64,000 nt of DNA, taken from the NCBI GenBank assembly GCA_038501195.1, contig JBBPUQ010000007.1, positions 3,573,501-3,637,500 on the forward strand, in the 5' to 3' direction. Source of the stretch: Nemania diffusa. Taxonomy: Eukaryota > Ascomycota > Sordariomycetes > Xylariales > Xylariaceae. Both the position numbers and the translations under genes were made by a program. Shown here one piece after another: positions 23,172 through 34,480 of this stretch. The notes beneath the pieces are model-generated. The model was not told the origin of the DNA. It was given only the letters and a program-made list of their open reading frames with translations, and ran no database searches. Every line of letters starts with the position of its first letter. Position 1 is the first letter of the stretch.

Positions 23172-23933
23172 ATGGTGAGTGGAATGCCCGGGCGCGGGGG
23201 CTGGAACACCAACTTCGGTTGGGACGTCGACGGCGGCCCGCCACCCATCGGGCAGAGCTACATGGCCGCCGGCGTGCCCACAATGCCCTACGGCGGGGGC
23301 GGCGTTGCCGCCGCGGCCACCATGGGCGCGCAGGCGATGGCACCCCAGATGATGGCGCCGCAGGCCATGGGCGGACCCATCGTCAACACACCAAACTACA
23401 TGTATCCACAGCAGCAGCAGCAGGCGCAATACGGATACATGGGCCAGGGATACACGGGTGGCGCTCTCGCGGGCGGCGGCAGCGGCGACCCGAGCCTGCG
23501 GCTGCCGCAGCCGCACCCGTATGTGACGCCGGACGCGCCGGGCATCAACATGGTGAACTCGACGGGCGGCGCGGGCTGCGAGCCGGGGTACAACTACATC
23601 TTCCACCACGAGCACACCAAGGTGCACGTGTTCCGGGCCACGGAGCCGCCCTGGCGCGCCCCGGGCATGCACTACACCTTCGCCAAGTTCCAGGTGCCCA
23701 CCAACACCACCATCGCGGAACTCATGGTGCGCTTCGGCGCCATTAATCCCGAGCCGACGCTCAACCGCATCACGGAGGTGGTGGAGGGGGGTAATGGGAC
23801 CTGGTACCGCGGCATGATCTTCCAGGCGGATGAGGAGATCTCGTGCTCGCAGACGCTGAAGGACTGTGGTTGGGACGGGTCTAGGTCTGGGAGGGGGAAG
23901 GCGGTTGTCTGGCTGTGGGTTACTAAGGACTAG
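23172..23933 (+). CDS. Conserved fungal protein of unknown function with Gly/Ala/Gln-rich N-terminus
   Basis: Single exon, 253 residues, markedly GC-rich. Residues 1-110 are low complexity (Gly, Ala, Met, Pro) with a short poly-Gln tract (YPQQQQQAQYGY). A compact C-terminal domain spans about 135-253: YNYIFHHEHTKVHVF, then VPTNTTIAELMVRFGA, GGNGTWYRGMIF and a final VVWLWVTKD. I recognise this C-terminal arrangement from many Pezizomycotina proteins with no assigned function. No signal peptide or membrane segment. ATG at 23172 starts MVSGMPGRGGWNTNFGWD; the same bases (ATG/GTGAGT) resemble a splice donor, so an alternative 5' structure is possible. Confidence 0.85.
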   Translation: MVSGMPGRGGWNTNFGWDVDGGPPPIGQSYMAAGVPTMPYGGGGVAAAATMGAQAMAPQMMAPQAMGGPIVNTPNYMYPQQQQQAQYGYMGQGYTGGALAGGGSGDPSLRLPQPHPYVTPDAPGINMVNSTGGAGCEPGYNYIFHHEHTKVHVFRATEPPWRAPGMHYTFAKFQVPTNTTIAELMVRFGAINPEPTLNRITEVVEGGNGTWYRGMIFQADEEISCSQTLKDCGWDGSRSGRGKAVVWLWVTKD

Positions 23934-26315
23934 ATGCTATAGGGGCATCGTGAGTTCGGTAGTCCACGGTGGTGTAGTATATTGGCTGTGTTCGAATGGG
24001 GGTCTTGGAAGGAAACGCATCTTGTGCAATAGTGCTGGGAACGCGGGGATGGTTGATTTTCTGCTTCAGGGGTGGTCACGCCGTGTAGCGATGACCCTGA
24101 AGCATTACGAGCAGGCTGTTGGATTTCAAGTTACGACGAGGATGGGTGTGGGGTCTGATTTGTTGGGCGTTCATGTTGCTTCCTGGGTTCTCGAATATTC
24201 CCCCCCTGCTTTGTATTAGAGTCACGCATTGCGTTTCCGGGCGAGGTTCGCGGCGTTGTTAGATACGCGACGGAGTTGGCGGGTTGTTTGTCGCCACGGC
24301 TCTGATGAATACACGTTTACACAAATCCGCGGGCTATTTTTTTAAATGTTGATGACAGAAGTAATTAACTCTGACATATCTGACATGACACTGTAATTAC
24401 TATGCAAATATCCTAGGCTACAACATCGTCGCCTTTCGGCATTTGATGAAAAGAGTAAATAAGTACGAGATGGATTCTATACACGTGTTCTAATGTAAAT
24501 ATTTCAACCTTGACTCAGTATATTTCGGTCTAGATGGAAATAGTAAAGTAATGCGAGATGCGAAGGATGGATGCGTATGGAGTTCATAAAACACGGCAAG
24601 CCTGAGACATGTCGGCAAGGGTTCTGTCGGGATTTGGAGTCGCCTGGGACCCCTGACTTCGTTTGCCTATTCTGTAGCTACGCATAAGTCTATTCTGTAC
24701 ATACATACATACATACCTAACCTACTGTACGCATAAGGCACCCTGATGGCCTGTCCTTTTGGCCTTCGAGGTCGGGCTTTTGAAGGACCCCGCGTTAAGA
24801 GCGGGGTCCGGTGGTGGATGAACGAGAGACGCTGGACAAATCAGATGGCGGGCGCAGAAGGATTTTATATATCTACAGTACATTGGGTACGCCAAGCACG
24901 TACCGCGCTTTCTAATGATTATCCGACGCAAAGAAACCGACGTCGCAAGTTTTTACTGTATACGCATACGCATTGGAACGCTGGCTGCTGCATGGTTGGT
25001 GGGGGGTTGCCAGACTTACACCACCTACCTCGCAGTGTGCGTCGACTTATATGCGCCATCTACATGTCTAACCTATGATATATGTAGGAACAACGCAGGC
25101 CCCATTTATAGGCTTAAGTAGCTTCGATGTTCATCTGTTTGTTGTAGAAGGAAAGTCTTACATCATGTCGTAGCAGAGATGACATATCAGTACTTGACTG
25201 GCGGACAACGCACTTCTTCAACACCAACACCCCTGCTCCACGGGTGCTTCTAGATACTTCGAGGAAAATCTTGGCTTCTTACTGCAGAACGTATGGTCCA
25301 GTGCCACCGATATGGACACGCCGAAGCCATGCGGAAGCTGGTGTTGATGGCTGATGTAATGCCATACGAAATAAAGTTCCGCACGCATGCCGAATGACTC
25401 GACCCCTGTTGTGCTTGGAGGTTGTGAGTTGTTGGTTGGTTGCTGGGTTCAGGATAGCGCAGCAATGCACGAAAAGCGTTGCCGTGATTCCATATCCTAT
25501 ACGTTAAAAGACTAATTAATGCCAACCGGGCTTAACGCAGTGCCGGTCCGCAAGTCTTGCGGATTGCGTAATCTTTAACTCACATCTCAACACCGTAATC
25601 TCCATCGTCGCGCTTATGCTTATACATATTATAGTTAATTGGCTCAGCTGGGACCTTTTTCAGCTCACTACGCAGTAAGTAATCATCTATCTAGATACCC
25701 TGACCACCTCCTATGCAGGATTAAAGAAACGCCTGGCTTATCGCCTAAGTACGCCGTACGGGCATATGTGTGTCATAATACACCATCTACCCATACCTAC
25801 CTTACACCGCAACATCCCCCTGGTATAGGTACTGCCTATAATATCAGACTCGAAACGAAGCCAGCACTAGGATGCCAACCGGCCCGGCCCCATATTTGTC
25901 AGCGGAGCCTTGATATACGTGATTACAAACCCGCGACGCGATGATTGGAGTGGGCTGCCGAGAAATCTCGGGACGTAAACGTACTAGTCTCGCGACGCAA
26001 CCCGACGGGGACATTTTGATGGAACTGAGCTAGCCATGGATCGCCAGTCGCGATAGTAGTAATGTGGTGGGGGGAGGGGCTGAAGGAGGAGGGGAAGAGG
26101 AGTAGTAGTAGCAGGAGGAGGAGGTGTAGTTGAGGACAGTTGTTGTTGTTAGGTATTGGTATTTGAGTATTTGTCTATATATGGAAAGAAGTTCGCATCG
26201 TTGTTGTCTTCTCTCTTCTCCCTCTCGCTCATTATCAACTCACAGCAACACACTCGACTCGAACCGTCTCCAATCATCCACCCACCAACCAACCCCACCA
26301 TATCCAACCGCCAAA
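23934..26315. other. 2.4-kb intergenic region
   Basis: No supported gene; open frames at 24722-25078 and 25250-25525 lack domains. Includes an (ACAT)n microsatellite near 24700-24715 and a purine-rich tract (GGAGGAGG-type) at about 26065-26130. The last 120 bp are a CT/CA-rich leader of the DUF1993 gene. Confidence 0.5.
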
Positions 26316-26956
26316 ATGACTACCCTCTACGACCTCACCTTCCCTACCCTCATCAATGCCCTAAAGACGCAGCAGGCCCTTCTCGAGAAGGCCGAGGCCT
26401 TCGCCGCTGAGAAGGGCACTCCCGTCACTGACATCACCGAGGCCCGCCTCGCCCCTGATATGTGGCCCGTGAACCAGCAGATCAGCATCGTTGCTCTGCA
26501 CGCCACCATGACCATTGCCAAGCTCACCGGCTCCCCGGCGGCTAACTCAGTTCCCTTCGGACCTTGTATGTTGTTTTGCTTCCCATTCTCTCCTGCCTCA
26601 CCCGATGCGTTATGTGCGAGGGACGGGTGTATCTGGCTATGAAAGCCTGTAGATGAGACATAAACTAACCATCTGCCCCAGCCGACCTCGAGAGCACCAA
26701 GAAGTACGTCACCGAGACCCTCGCGTCCCTCGCGGCCGTGAAGCCCGAGGACGTCAACGGCAAGGAGGGGGAGATCGTGCAGGCCATGATGGGCCCGGGC
26801 TTCACGCCCAGCATGAAGGCCGTCGACTACGTCCAGGGCTACCTGCTGCCCAACGTCTACTTCCACGTCACCACGCTGTACGGCATCCTGCGGAACAAGG
26901 GCCTCGAGCTCGGCAAGAAGGACTTCCTCGGCCTCTTCGTCAAGATCATCCCGTAA
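26316..26956 (+). CDS. DUF1993-family protein
   Basis: Exons 26316-26565 and 26682-26956 give 174 residues. The intron is T/GTATGT...CTAACC...CCCAG/CC and joins VPFGPS to DLESTKKYV in phase. Residues 1-60 (TTLYDLTFPTLINALKTQQ...) and the C-terminal YLLPNVYFHVTTLYGILRN plus GKKDFLG are the signature of DUF1993. This family of small helical proteins is widespread in fungi and bacteria and related in fold to DinB-like bundles. Function is unknown. It is cytosolic by appearance. The pyrimidine-rich leader suggests strong expression. Confidence 0.93.
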
Positions 26957-27282
26957 GGGATGCGCGCTTGACGGCGAATAAATTAAAAAAAGAGGGAATC
27001 AGGATCAATTCGGGATATATATAAAGGAGGACAAAGGCATATTTACGTCGTAAAAGGCTCATTAGATCATTGCTATAGACTAAAATCAAGCGTTCTTTTG
27101 GCGAGGTCAATCACTCCTTTTTCTAAAAACTGTGAGATATTGTTAACCTGCTGGTCTCTATTGAAGTGGGCAAGGGTGTCCCCATTGTATGCCGTCTACA
27201 TATGGCTCAACAACTATCATAAGCATTGCGCGCTAGTGAGCGCCGCCTAGTATTGCCACCAGGGACGACAGTGCCACCCGGA
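26957..27282. other. Intergenic, no gene seen
   Basis: 326 bp downstream of the DUF1993 gene. Nothing coding seen. Confidence 0.5.
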
Positions 27283-27645
27283 TCAGTATCGTGCCAACAC
27301 CTGAGCAAAATCCTCGCCCAGTATTGCCTCTGTGTCGGAGACCCCTTTCTTCTTCGTCCTGGCTGCTATGCTGAGCAAGAGCTCATCTAGATTGCGCATG
27401 ATGCCTGCGGTCTTAACCTGAATATTCCGGCCGATATTCCTCTTCACTAGCCGGATATGCGGCACGTATAGAGCCCACCCGGCTGCTCACCGCGCCGAGC
27501 ACACCTTGCCGACGGACGTTAACGACGACGTCGATCCCGGCCTCGAGAAGCTCGGCTAGCGTCGCTGTGCCGCCGCCGTGCGGAGCCCGACAGCCGCGGA
27601 AATAAGCACACCCTCGAGTCTGCGAGCGCGTCGCCGCGCCACGGG
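27283..27645 (-). pseudogene. 3' end of an unrecognised, probably truncated gene
   Basis: Two exon-like pieces, 27645-27491 and 27417-27283, join in phase 0 across a well-formed intron (GCG/GTGAGC...ATTCAG/GTT). The first encodes ATLAELLEAGIDVVVNVRRQ, the second VKTAGIMRNLDELLLSIAAR and a C-terminus ending EDFAQVLARY. The LLEAGIDV stretch is reminiscent of an ankyrin helix but too little remains to assign a family. Upstream the frame closes at a stop near 27650 and I found no start. It is probably a remnant, or the end of a gene whose 5' exons I could not recover. Confidence 0.35.
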
Positions 27646-28336
27646 AATGCTATTCGCCTTCACGCGGACCGCGGCCACCTTGGGGATCTGGTGACCTTAG
27701 GGGCGGATAGGACGTCGGCGCGGGGTGGAGGAGCGGGTGATCGATCGTTTCCGCGATCTAGGGGAGCGTCGCCATGGTGGTAGTGGGGTTGGTCGCTGCG
27801 ATTGTGACGTGATGGGCGCCTTTGTTTGCAGGAGTTCAAGCTGAGCTGGACGGTGGACTTTGGATGACGCCTTTGGACGACATGCTGGGAGATGGGTCGC
27901 CTCTCTCGCATACTGTGGAAAACGATTAAGGGGCGTTAAGTATGGAATATGAACAGTATAGCAACTGAGACACATGTAGATAGATGTAGATGCGAAGAGC
28001 ACAAGGTCTCGTGCCTTATTATGTAACCCTTGCATACAACGCATCTCAGCTGTGGTAGCGATCTGGGGAAGGATGCGGGGTTCCAACGAACGATTAGATG
28101 GCGACATATCATCGGCCCGAGCTCATTAGCGCAGGGGGTTTCCTGCTAGGCAGATTGGTGAGAGTGATAGGATTTCATCATTAATGCCGGTAGCGACTCT
28201 GTTAGCTTCCCCTGAAACTCTAGATACGTGGGCAGGTGTATCGAGCAAGTGACGACGAGATGCAGGCTCCCGATGCGCAATAGGGACCCTTCACAATAGA
28301 TGCTTTGCTCTTTGGGAAGGCTGGATATTGCAAATA
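27646..28336. other. Intergenic, no gene seen
   Basis: About 690 bp between the gene remnant and the 3' end of the Zn-cluster regulator. The frames at 27660-28107 are basic, low-complexity and unsupported. Confidence 0.45.
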
Positions 28337-30314
28337 TCACCCTAGTTGTTGCTGGCAATCAAACCAGTTCGTCGACGTTCCGAAATCAAAATTGCCTTCG
28401 AGCGCGGCGTCGACAGCTCCCAGGTCAAATGTCGGGTCGAAATACCCGAACAAATCTAGATCAGGCACGGCTTCAAAGAGCATACACTCGCTGCCAACTT
28501 CGCTCGCGTTCTGCACAGGGTCTGCGGCTCGAATTTCTTCAGGCTGAACCTGGGGTCTCTCCCCTTGCGGCGCTGGCTCGACTCGCTTCGACAGATCCGT
28601 TAGCCCGTTTTCCTGGGCAAGAGATGCGACTGCCTTGTCCATCTCGTTGAGAACCTGCTCTGCCATGACCACCATGGTCTTCGACTTCCAGAACATGTCG
28701 TCCATCGATTTCAGGAGCAGTATGTTCTTCCGGAAGGCCTGCTTGCCGCGGTTCCTAAACATAGGGACTTTGCTGTGTCGCATTTTCCGATACGACACGC
28801 TGAGAGATAGGGATACGCCGTACGGGATGAAAGGCATGTACGAAAGTTGCCCGGCGAACTCCTCCCCGATGATTGACGTGATCCGATCTGCCGCTAGAGA
28901 CCGGCGACTGTTGTTCGCGGGGTTAGGCAGCGCAGACGACGTGATATCGCCCGCCGACTGTGTCGATAAGATACCGACCGAGTGATAGAACACCTCCAGC
29001 GAAGCTGTGTATAAATCAGCAGTTAATCATTTAATATTATAGAGCTTGCGTACCGAGACAGGAACTTGGCATTCTCAATGCCTCTGCATCCAGGATCATC
29101 TGCTCGAATATGGGCAACTCGATGAGGACCGGCTTGGCCGGCCTAGTTCCGGGGCGGTATACGCCGATTACTTTATCAAGTTGAGTAATTATCATGAGGA
29201 GAACGCGGAAGGGTGGCGCTTGGGCGCGGATACAATCCTCTATGTCCCAGCCAACATCGCGCTCATGGATTAGACAAGCGCGGCCGTAGAATGCGCTGGT
29301 GATGCGATCAAGCGCGAAGAGGCAGCAGAAGAGAGTTCGGATCATATCCCTCTTCTGGTGTCCGTCGTCTACTGCCATCTGGATTCCGAGCGTGTGCATT
29401 TGGTGGACAGCCCTGCTGTTTAGGAGGGCCGGGGTGTCCGCCTCTTCTACGTTCGTGGGCTGCGTGTATAACGACAAAGCCGCCGACAAGCGGGTGAGCC
29501 AGACTCGATCCGTCACAATCCCAGCATCCATCGTCGTAAGAACGGAATTAGACAGGCAGGCGCAGAATTCCTGCCGTGACAGCAGAGGGCCATTCGGACT
29601 AACCCGCAAGTGCTGCACGGCCTCGAAATCTGCAGCGGCGGCGAGACTAATCACCTGCTGAACCAATATGTCTGTCGGCTCATCCGGTGCACTAGATATC
29701 GACGGATCTTCGAAGATGGGAAATATAGGGTTCATCTTCTCGAAGTAGATGCGCCTCAGCACCGCGTAGTCCGCCGCCGGAGCGCGGCACGGCAGACAGT
29801 GGTTCCACAAGTAGGACCTCAGCATGTCCTGGACTGCCCGCCGCGAAGACGACTGCACGTTAGGGACACTTGAGCCCTGGGTGCTCGGGCGGGGGGCGAT
29901 GGGAGCTTGCCAGATGCCAACGCCGCCGGGCGCTGAGACGTCGCGCCGGGAGCATAGGCTGGTAGCCTCCATCAGGATGGCCTCTGGGTTTAAATCGCCG
30001 TAAAATGCCGAAGAATGGGCCTCTCCGCGCTGCTTCTCTGCCCCGCGTCCATTCTGGATGACGGGTAAAGCTGGCTGCGTGGCCTCGGGTGTAGGAGCTG
30101 GGGGTGCTTTGCTGGGCAGGTTACTAGGAGAGGTCTGTGGCCTCTCCGTCTCCGGGGGCTTATTGGGCGATCCAGCGGGAGGCGGATCGCCGTGCACCTT
30201 TGGATCTGTGTGGATGCATCGCTTCTTCCGGCGGCGACACTTTTCGCACGCATGCGCTACCTGCTTCCTCTTGAGTGGTAGGCCGGTCGTGTCCGACTCC
30301 ACGAATTTGACCAT
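28337..30314 (-). CDS. Fungal Zn-cluster-type transcription factor with incomplete zinc motif
   Basis: Exons 30314-29054 and 29004-28337 encode 642 residues. The intron is G/GTACGC...ACACAG/CT and joins MPSSCL to ASLEVFYHSVG in phase. The N-terminus has a nuclear-type basic stretch and the first half of a Zn2Cys6 cluster: Cys23-x2-Cys26-x6-Cys33 within ACEKCRRRKKRC. A Pro-rich linker follows, and no further Cys occurs until about residue 120. GDLNPEAILMEATS (about 105) and the middle region (NPIFPIFED, ALSLYTQ, CCLFALDRITSAFYGR) match the fungal-specific regulator homology domain. The C-terminus is acidic/aromatic (DLDLFGYFDPTFDLGAVDA), typical of activation regions. It is divergent from the DUF1479 gene. 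Target genes are unknown. Confidence 0.85.
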
Positions 30315-30960
30315 GACTTGAGCTGAGCCTAGATTTTAGAATAATGGAGGTAGAATGTCAAGCGGTAGTCTCCAAATCCGTCATCTCCGCCGTCTCTCCA
30401 AGTAGATTCATAAGAGACAAGTCGGGCATTCATTTTTCATATTAAAGAATCAAGCACATACCCTGTTATAGAATGCTAGACACAAAGGCATCAAGTGACC
30501 ATCTAACCTTATCTAGATAGTTCGCTATTATGGGACTTGTCCATCGCCAACTCCGACACGGCGGGACTACCAAAAGGGGTTAGTCCGCCTCTAGTGTATA
30601 ACATCGTTTATTAGTGCAACGAACTGAAGGTCTTTTTTGCGAGTAGCTTATTGCAAAACTCCGACAGTAGCCCGATGATCTTGTAATACCTTCCCCCGCC
30701 TGGGGAAGACAGGGTATGCTCGGTATTACTTGTGTTTGCTAGTGTAGCCGGCATCTAGGTGCGGTTATCAGCAGTAGCCTTAGGCGATATATGGCGCTGT
30801 GCAGGCAAACACATCATGTCGGTCAGCATTCGAACGCGGATAATCCGCCCTCCTCTAGAGAGTCTATTCCGGCATCTGTATATATGTATGACTATATCGT
30901 CATTAGCCCCTCTATTCGGTGGAATAATATCAATTTACCTCCATTTAATTTCCATTGAAA
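30315..30960. promoter_or_regulatory. Shared upstream region of divergent regulator and DUF1479 gene
   Basis: 646 bp between two outward-facing start codons. No CGG-N-CCG-type palindrome stood out on inspection. It is a likely bidirectional control region by position only. Confidence 0.35.
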
Positions 30961-32604
30961 ATGCATGGAATCGTAAAACCGTTTTCAAGACCGACATCTA
31001 CTACCACCTTATACTCTAAGACGATAGTATTGAGAACTAGAATCACACGAGATTTGGCTACAATGACTACTACTCAATCTCAGGTGAAAAGGGAAGGAAA
31101 TATCTCTGACTCGTTTGTGTCACTATCTGGTGGACAACGACCGCCCCTCCCTGAAAGCTTTCTCGACCTCAAGAAGTCCTTAATAGCTGGCCACGAGGAA
31201 AAGGTCATCGCAAGTTGGCAGAGACTTCTTGCCCAGCTTAGACATGAAAACAGAATCCTTTTAAAAGAAGGATCGAAGGTCATACCCACCCTAGAATTTG
31301 CAAACCTTGACGGCGACCTCTCGAAATTGCGCTCTGAGATCAAGAAAAGGGGCGTGGCCGTCGTCAGGGGTGTGATACCAGAGAAAGAGGCTCGCACATA
31401 TAAAAGCGAGATTGAAGAATATGTCAGACAGAATCCCTCAACGAAAGGCGAGTCCCACCACACATGGCTCCTTCATAATTATCTTCTAACGTTCAAAGTA
31501 GCATTTCCACAGGATAACCCTCAAGTATACGAGCTATACTGGTCGAGCCCTCAGGTCCGTGCCCGGGCACATCCGAACCTGTTAGAGGCGCAATCAAAAC
31601 TGATGAATGTTTGGCAATCATCGGACCCTGAGAGTGTCATCTCGCTGTCACAGACTCTTGCCTATGCCGACCGCGTACGCATCAGGCAGCCTGGGGATGC
31701 GACCTTCGCCCTGGGGCCCCACGTTGATGGTGGTAGCGTTGAACGCTGGGAGAAAAACGGGTACGGACTCGGTGGAGTGTATGACAGAGTGTTCGAGGGA
31801 TCGTGGGAGGAGTATGATCCGTGGGATGCCGGCTCTAGAGTCCCTGTTGTTATGGATAACTACAATGGACTTGGGGCGTGTTCGATGTTTCGTATGTTTC
31901 AGGGGTGGTTGAGCATGAGCTACACGAAGGGTTTCGAGGGCACTCTGCTCGTCAACCCCCTTCTTCAACTCTCGACAGCGTACTATCTCCTAAGACCGTA
32001 CTTCCACGCTGTGAAAGAGTCGAAAGATCTGTCAACCGAAGAGTACCTGGCAGCAGAAAACTGGGTCTTCGCTGGCTCTAAGATGACGAGCGAGTTACAC
32101 GGAGCAACGCCGGGCCATGGACAAGAGTTCAATACGGAGATCCACCCACATCTCGAACTCGACACGAGTATGGTGCATATGCCTCAAGTAAAGCCGGGTG
32201 ATTTTGTCGTGTGGCATTGTGATAGTAAGCCTTCATCTTTCGTCTTTCGTTCATAGGATGCTAACCTACAACTTAACTTAGCTATCCATGCCGTCGACAA
32301 GATCCATAATGGGAAATCAGATTCAAGTGTTCTCTACATCCCGATATGCCCCGTCACCGAGCAAAACGTGCACTACATGGTACGCCAGAGGAAAGCCTTC
32401 CTTGACGGAACTCCCGGTCCGGATTTTCCTGGTGGCCAAGGTGAATCCCAGCATGTTAACCGGCCTACCAAATCGTATCTTCAGACGCATGCCGACTCAG
32501 AAGGCCTACGGGCATGTGGGTTCGAGAAGCTTCTTACAGCAGAGTCAGATAGCCCTGGGGGAAGGAGAGCCACAGACAAGGCAAACGAGATTTTAGGGTT
32601 CTAG
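30961..32604 (+). CDS. DUF1479 (YbiU-like) protein, putative Fe(II)/2-oxoglutarate-type oxygenase
   Basis: Exons 30961-31447, 31502-32224 and 32282-32604 give 510 residues. The second intron is normal (A/GTAAGC...CTTAG/CT). The first (31448-31501, 54 nt) is GC-AG: AAAG/GCGAGT, CTAAC branch site, AAGTAG. Its removal yields NPSTKAFPQDNPQVYELYW, the conserved DUF1479 block; without removal the frame stays open but the block is interrupted. Other family marks are GVAVVRGVIPEKEA (about 130), LGPHVDGGSVERWE (His and Asp of a candidate metal site), GDFVVWHCD, IHAVD (later His) and the C-terminal LGF. ATG 30961 gives a basic, Ser/Thr-rich leader that could be a mitochondrial presequence. ATG 31063 (MTTTQSQVK) is the alternative start. 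Confidence 0.9.
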
Positions 32605-33636
32605 TGAGCGCACATTCTTCGTTGCTTTATTCGTTGTTGAAGATACTCCCTGTTGAGGGGAGGGGCTAAGGTGGAGGAAGAAAAAATCTTTCATAAAACT
32701 CAGCAAAATAAAGGACGAATGACTCGGCACTTTTTCCTAATTTTTATCTATTTTTTTATTTATTTATTTATTTGTATTTTAAAAAAAAATTAATGAAAAA
32801 AATAGGAAAAAGTGCTACAATGAAACAATACTTCCGTTGAGGTCTAAAAACCACGAAATGTGACAGGTCTAGTGATACGAGTTGCCAAAAAGCGCTAAAA
32901 TATACTCACTTCAGAGGCCATGTTTGTGCGGTTGCGGCTCTGCTGCTGAGAATTTTCGTCGCTTTTCACGTTCAATTACCCCCCTTGCTTGCATCCACCT
33001 TAGCAAGCCGCGTTAGGAATCAGTTTTTCAAGACAAATGAAATGTGATACCAGATCAAATTATCCTCAACAATGAGTCTGGACTCCACTGAGACATAGTT
33101 AGGGCTACCGCCAAGTTTTCCAGTGCAGTCTTATGTGTTGGCCCGAGTCGTCGGTAGTATATGTCAGCCCGTTTTGTTTCGACATCCACAAGTACTATTT
33201 TGACATATATATCGTACAGAATCAATGTGCTCCCATGGTGAATTTCTAGTCAATTTCCTACTGCGGCTAAGCTCCCTTACATGGAGTCAAGTTAGCTGAT
33301 GTATGTGGTCCCTCCTGTCCACCTTTTGCTCATTAGTTGGGAGCTTTCGCCAGCGAACGTGAACACCCCGTCGTCGCATGCATTTGCTGTAGGGATAATA
33401 GAATTTTTCAATTAGAGCTGATTGATAAACAACACCTCAAGATAGTAACCTATCGTTTCTGGGCCGCCTTGTGTTTCAGTAACGCTGGCCTTCCACGCTA
33501 GCATCAGCCTCGCCTAGCAGCTTTTTGTACTCGATATTGAACAGGAAACAATAAGGGAAATAAAATGATAATAGATAAATAGAACCTAATATGTTCCGAG
33601 ATAGTATTCGAACTAGTTGCTCCTTCTTTTTATTAA
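32605..33636. other. 1-kb intergenic region
   Basis: No gene seen. Contains a (TTTA)n-rich tract bounded by an inverted repeat at 32727-32815. Confidence 0.5.
32727..32815. repeat. Inverted repeat around an AT-rich loop
   Basis: GCACTTTTTCCTA at 32727-32739 and its exact reverse complement at 32803-32815 enclose about 63 bp of T/A-rich sequence. It lies about 120 bp past the DUF1479 stop. It could be a 3' hairpin of that transcript or the core of a small MITE-like element. Confidence 0.6.
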
Positions 33637-34480
33637 ATGGCTGGTATTGTCAAAATTTCAGATTCTCTTCTGTTGGTTCCTATTAAACACCAAGAGTCTA
33701 CTCATTCCCCTATGGCTGCTGAGCTTAGCAGCGATAAAATTGATAGCGGTTAGTAACATCGCGCTGGGCCTTTACTAATAAATAATTCGCCAAGGATGTG
33801 AAACTCAATATACTGATCCCCAAGAAGCGCTGTCAGCCCTTGATGACGAGTTTGCGAGATCAGAGCACCTGCCGAGTGTGGCACCTATCCGATTCATGGT
33901 ATCGAGTGATAAATTACCTGTAAAGCTCTTCAAAGCACGCTCGATTAAAGCACGCTCGACTACGAAAAACATATATTACTTTGCCGACCCGAACGTCCAC
34001 GTGGATGAGGTCTACAGCAAGGAAATTGAGAGAGCGGTCGAACGAGTCTCCAAGGCTCGTGATCTCAGCGACGACTGGTTCGATGATGAGTGCAAGGCCC
34101 TTACCCCAGATGATAAACGGATGGGTCTATTCCTGCAGGCGGTCAACCAGGATACAGTGGTTTTTAAGGGGGCCCATTTGGTGCTATACGCAGCGCCTGT
34201 CGATTGGCAACTTGAGCGCAAATTATGCCGAATTACCACTGGTACCGATAAGATCCTTGAAGCCAATGATATCAAAGACGCCGTAGCTTTAATAAAGCTC
34301 ATAAAGGGCGAAGGGCCTCCACTTAGTCGTCCATACTTTGACAAGCTTGATTACACTGGGTGGAAGCTACCTCTCTCTCTAGGGATCGCAAAAGTCCGCA
34401 GAGAATACGCGCGGATATATGGGGAGGCGGGAATCGCCAGCTCAGCCGGTGTATATAATAGATATTTAACTCAATGTTAG
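33637..34480 (+). CDS. Nucleotidyltransferase-like fungal protein (DUF7582-like), acidic motif altered
   Basis: Exons 33637-33748 and 33795-34480 encode 265 residues. The intron is short (46 nt) with G/GTTAGT, TACTAAT branch site and CCAAG/GA, phase consistent. Recognisable blocks are VAPIRFMVSSDK (about 66-77), SIKARSTTKNIYYF (87-100), DPNV, DDWFDDE, VVFKGAHLVLYA (159-170), DWQLERKLCRI (174-184) and DIKDAVALI (196-204). From memory, related fungal proteins read KDIDY where this one has KNIYY (residues 95-99). That pair of Asp resembles a nucleotidyltransferase DxD. The start was chosen as the first ATG of an exon that splices in frame. Function unknown; possibly an inactive paralogue. Confidence 0.7.

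Noticed and set aside
23148..23746. Long open frames antisense to and out of frame with the 253-residue conserved protein
   Set aside because: Shadows caused by high GC content; the plus-strand frame with the conserved C-terminal domain is the real one.
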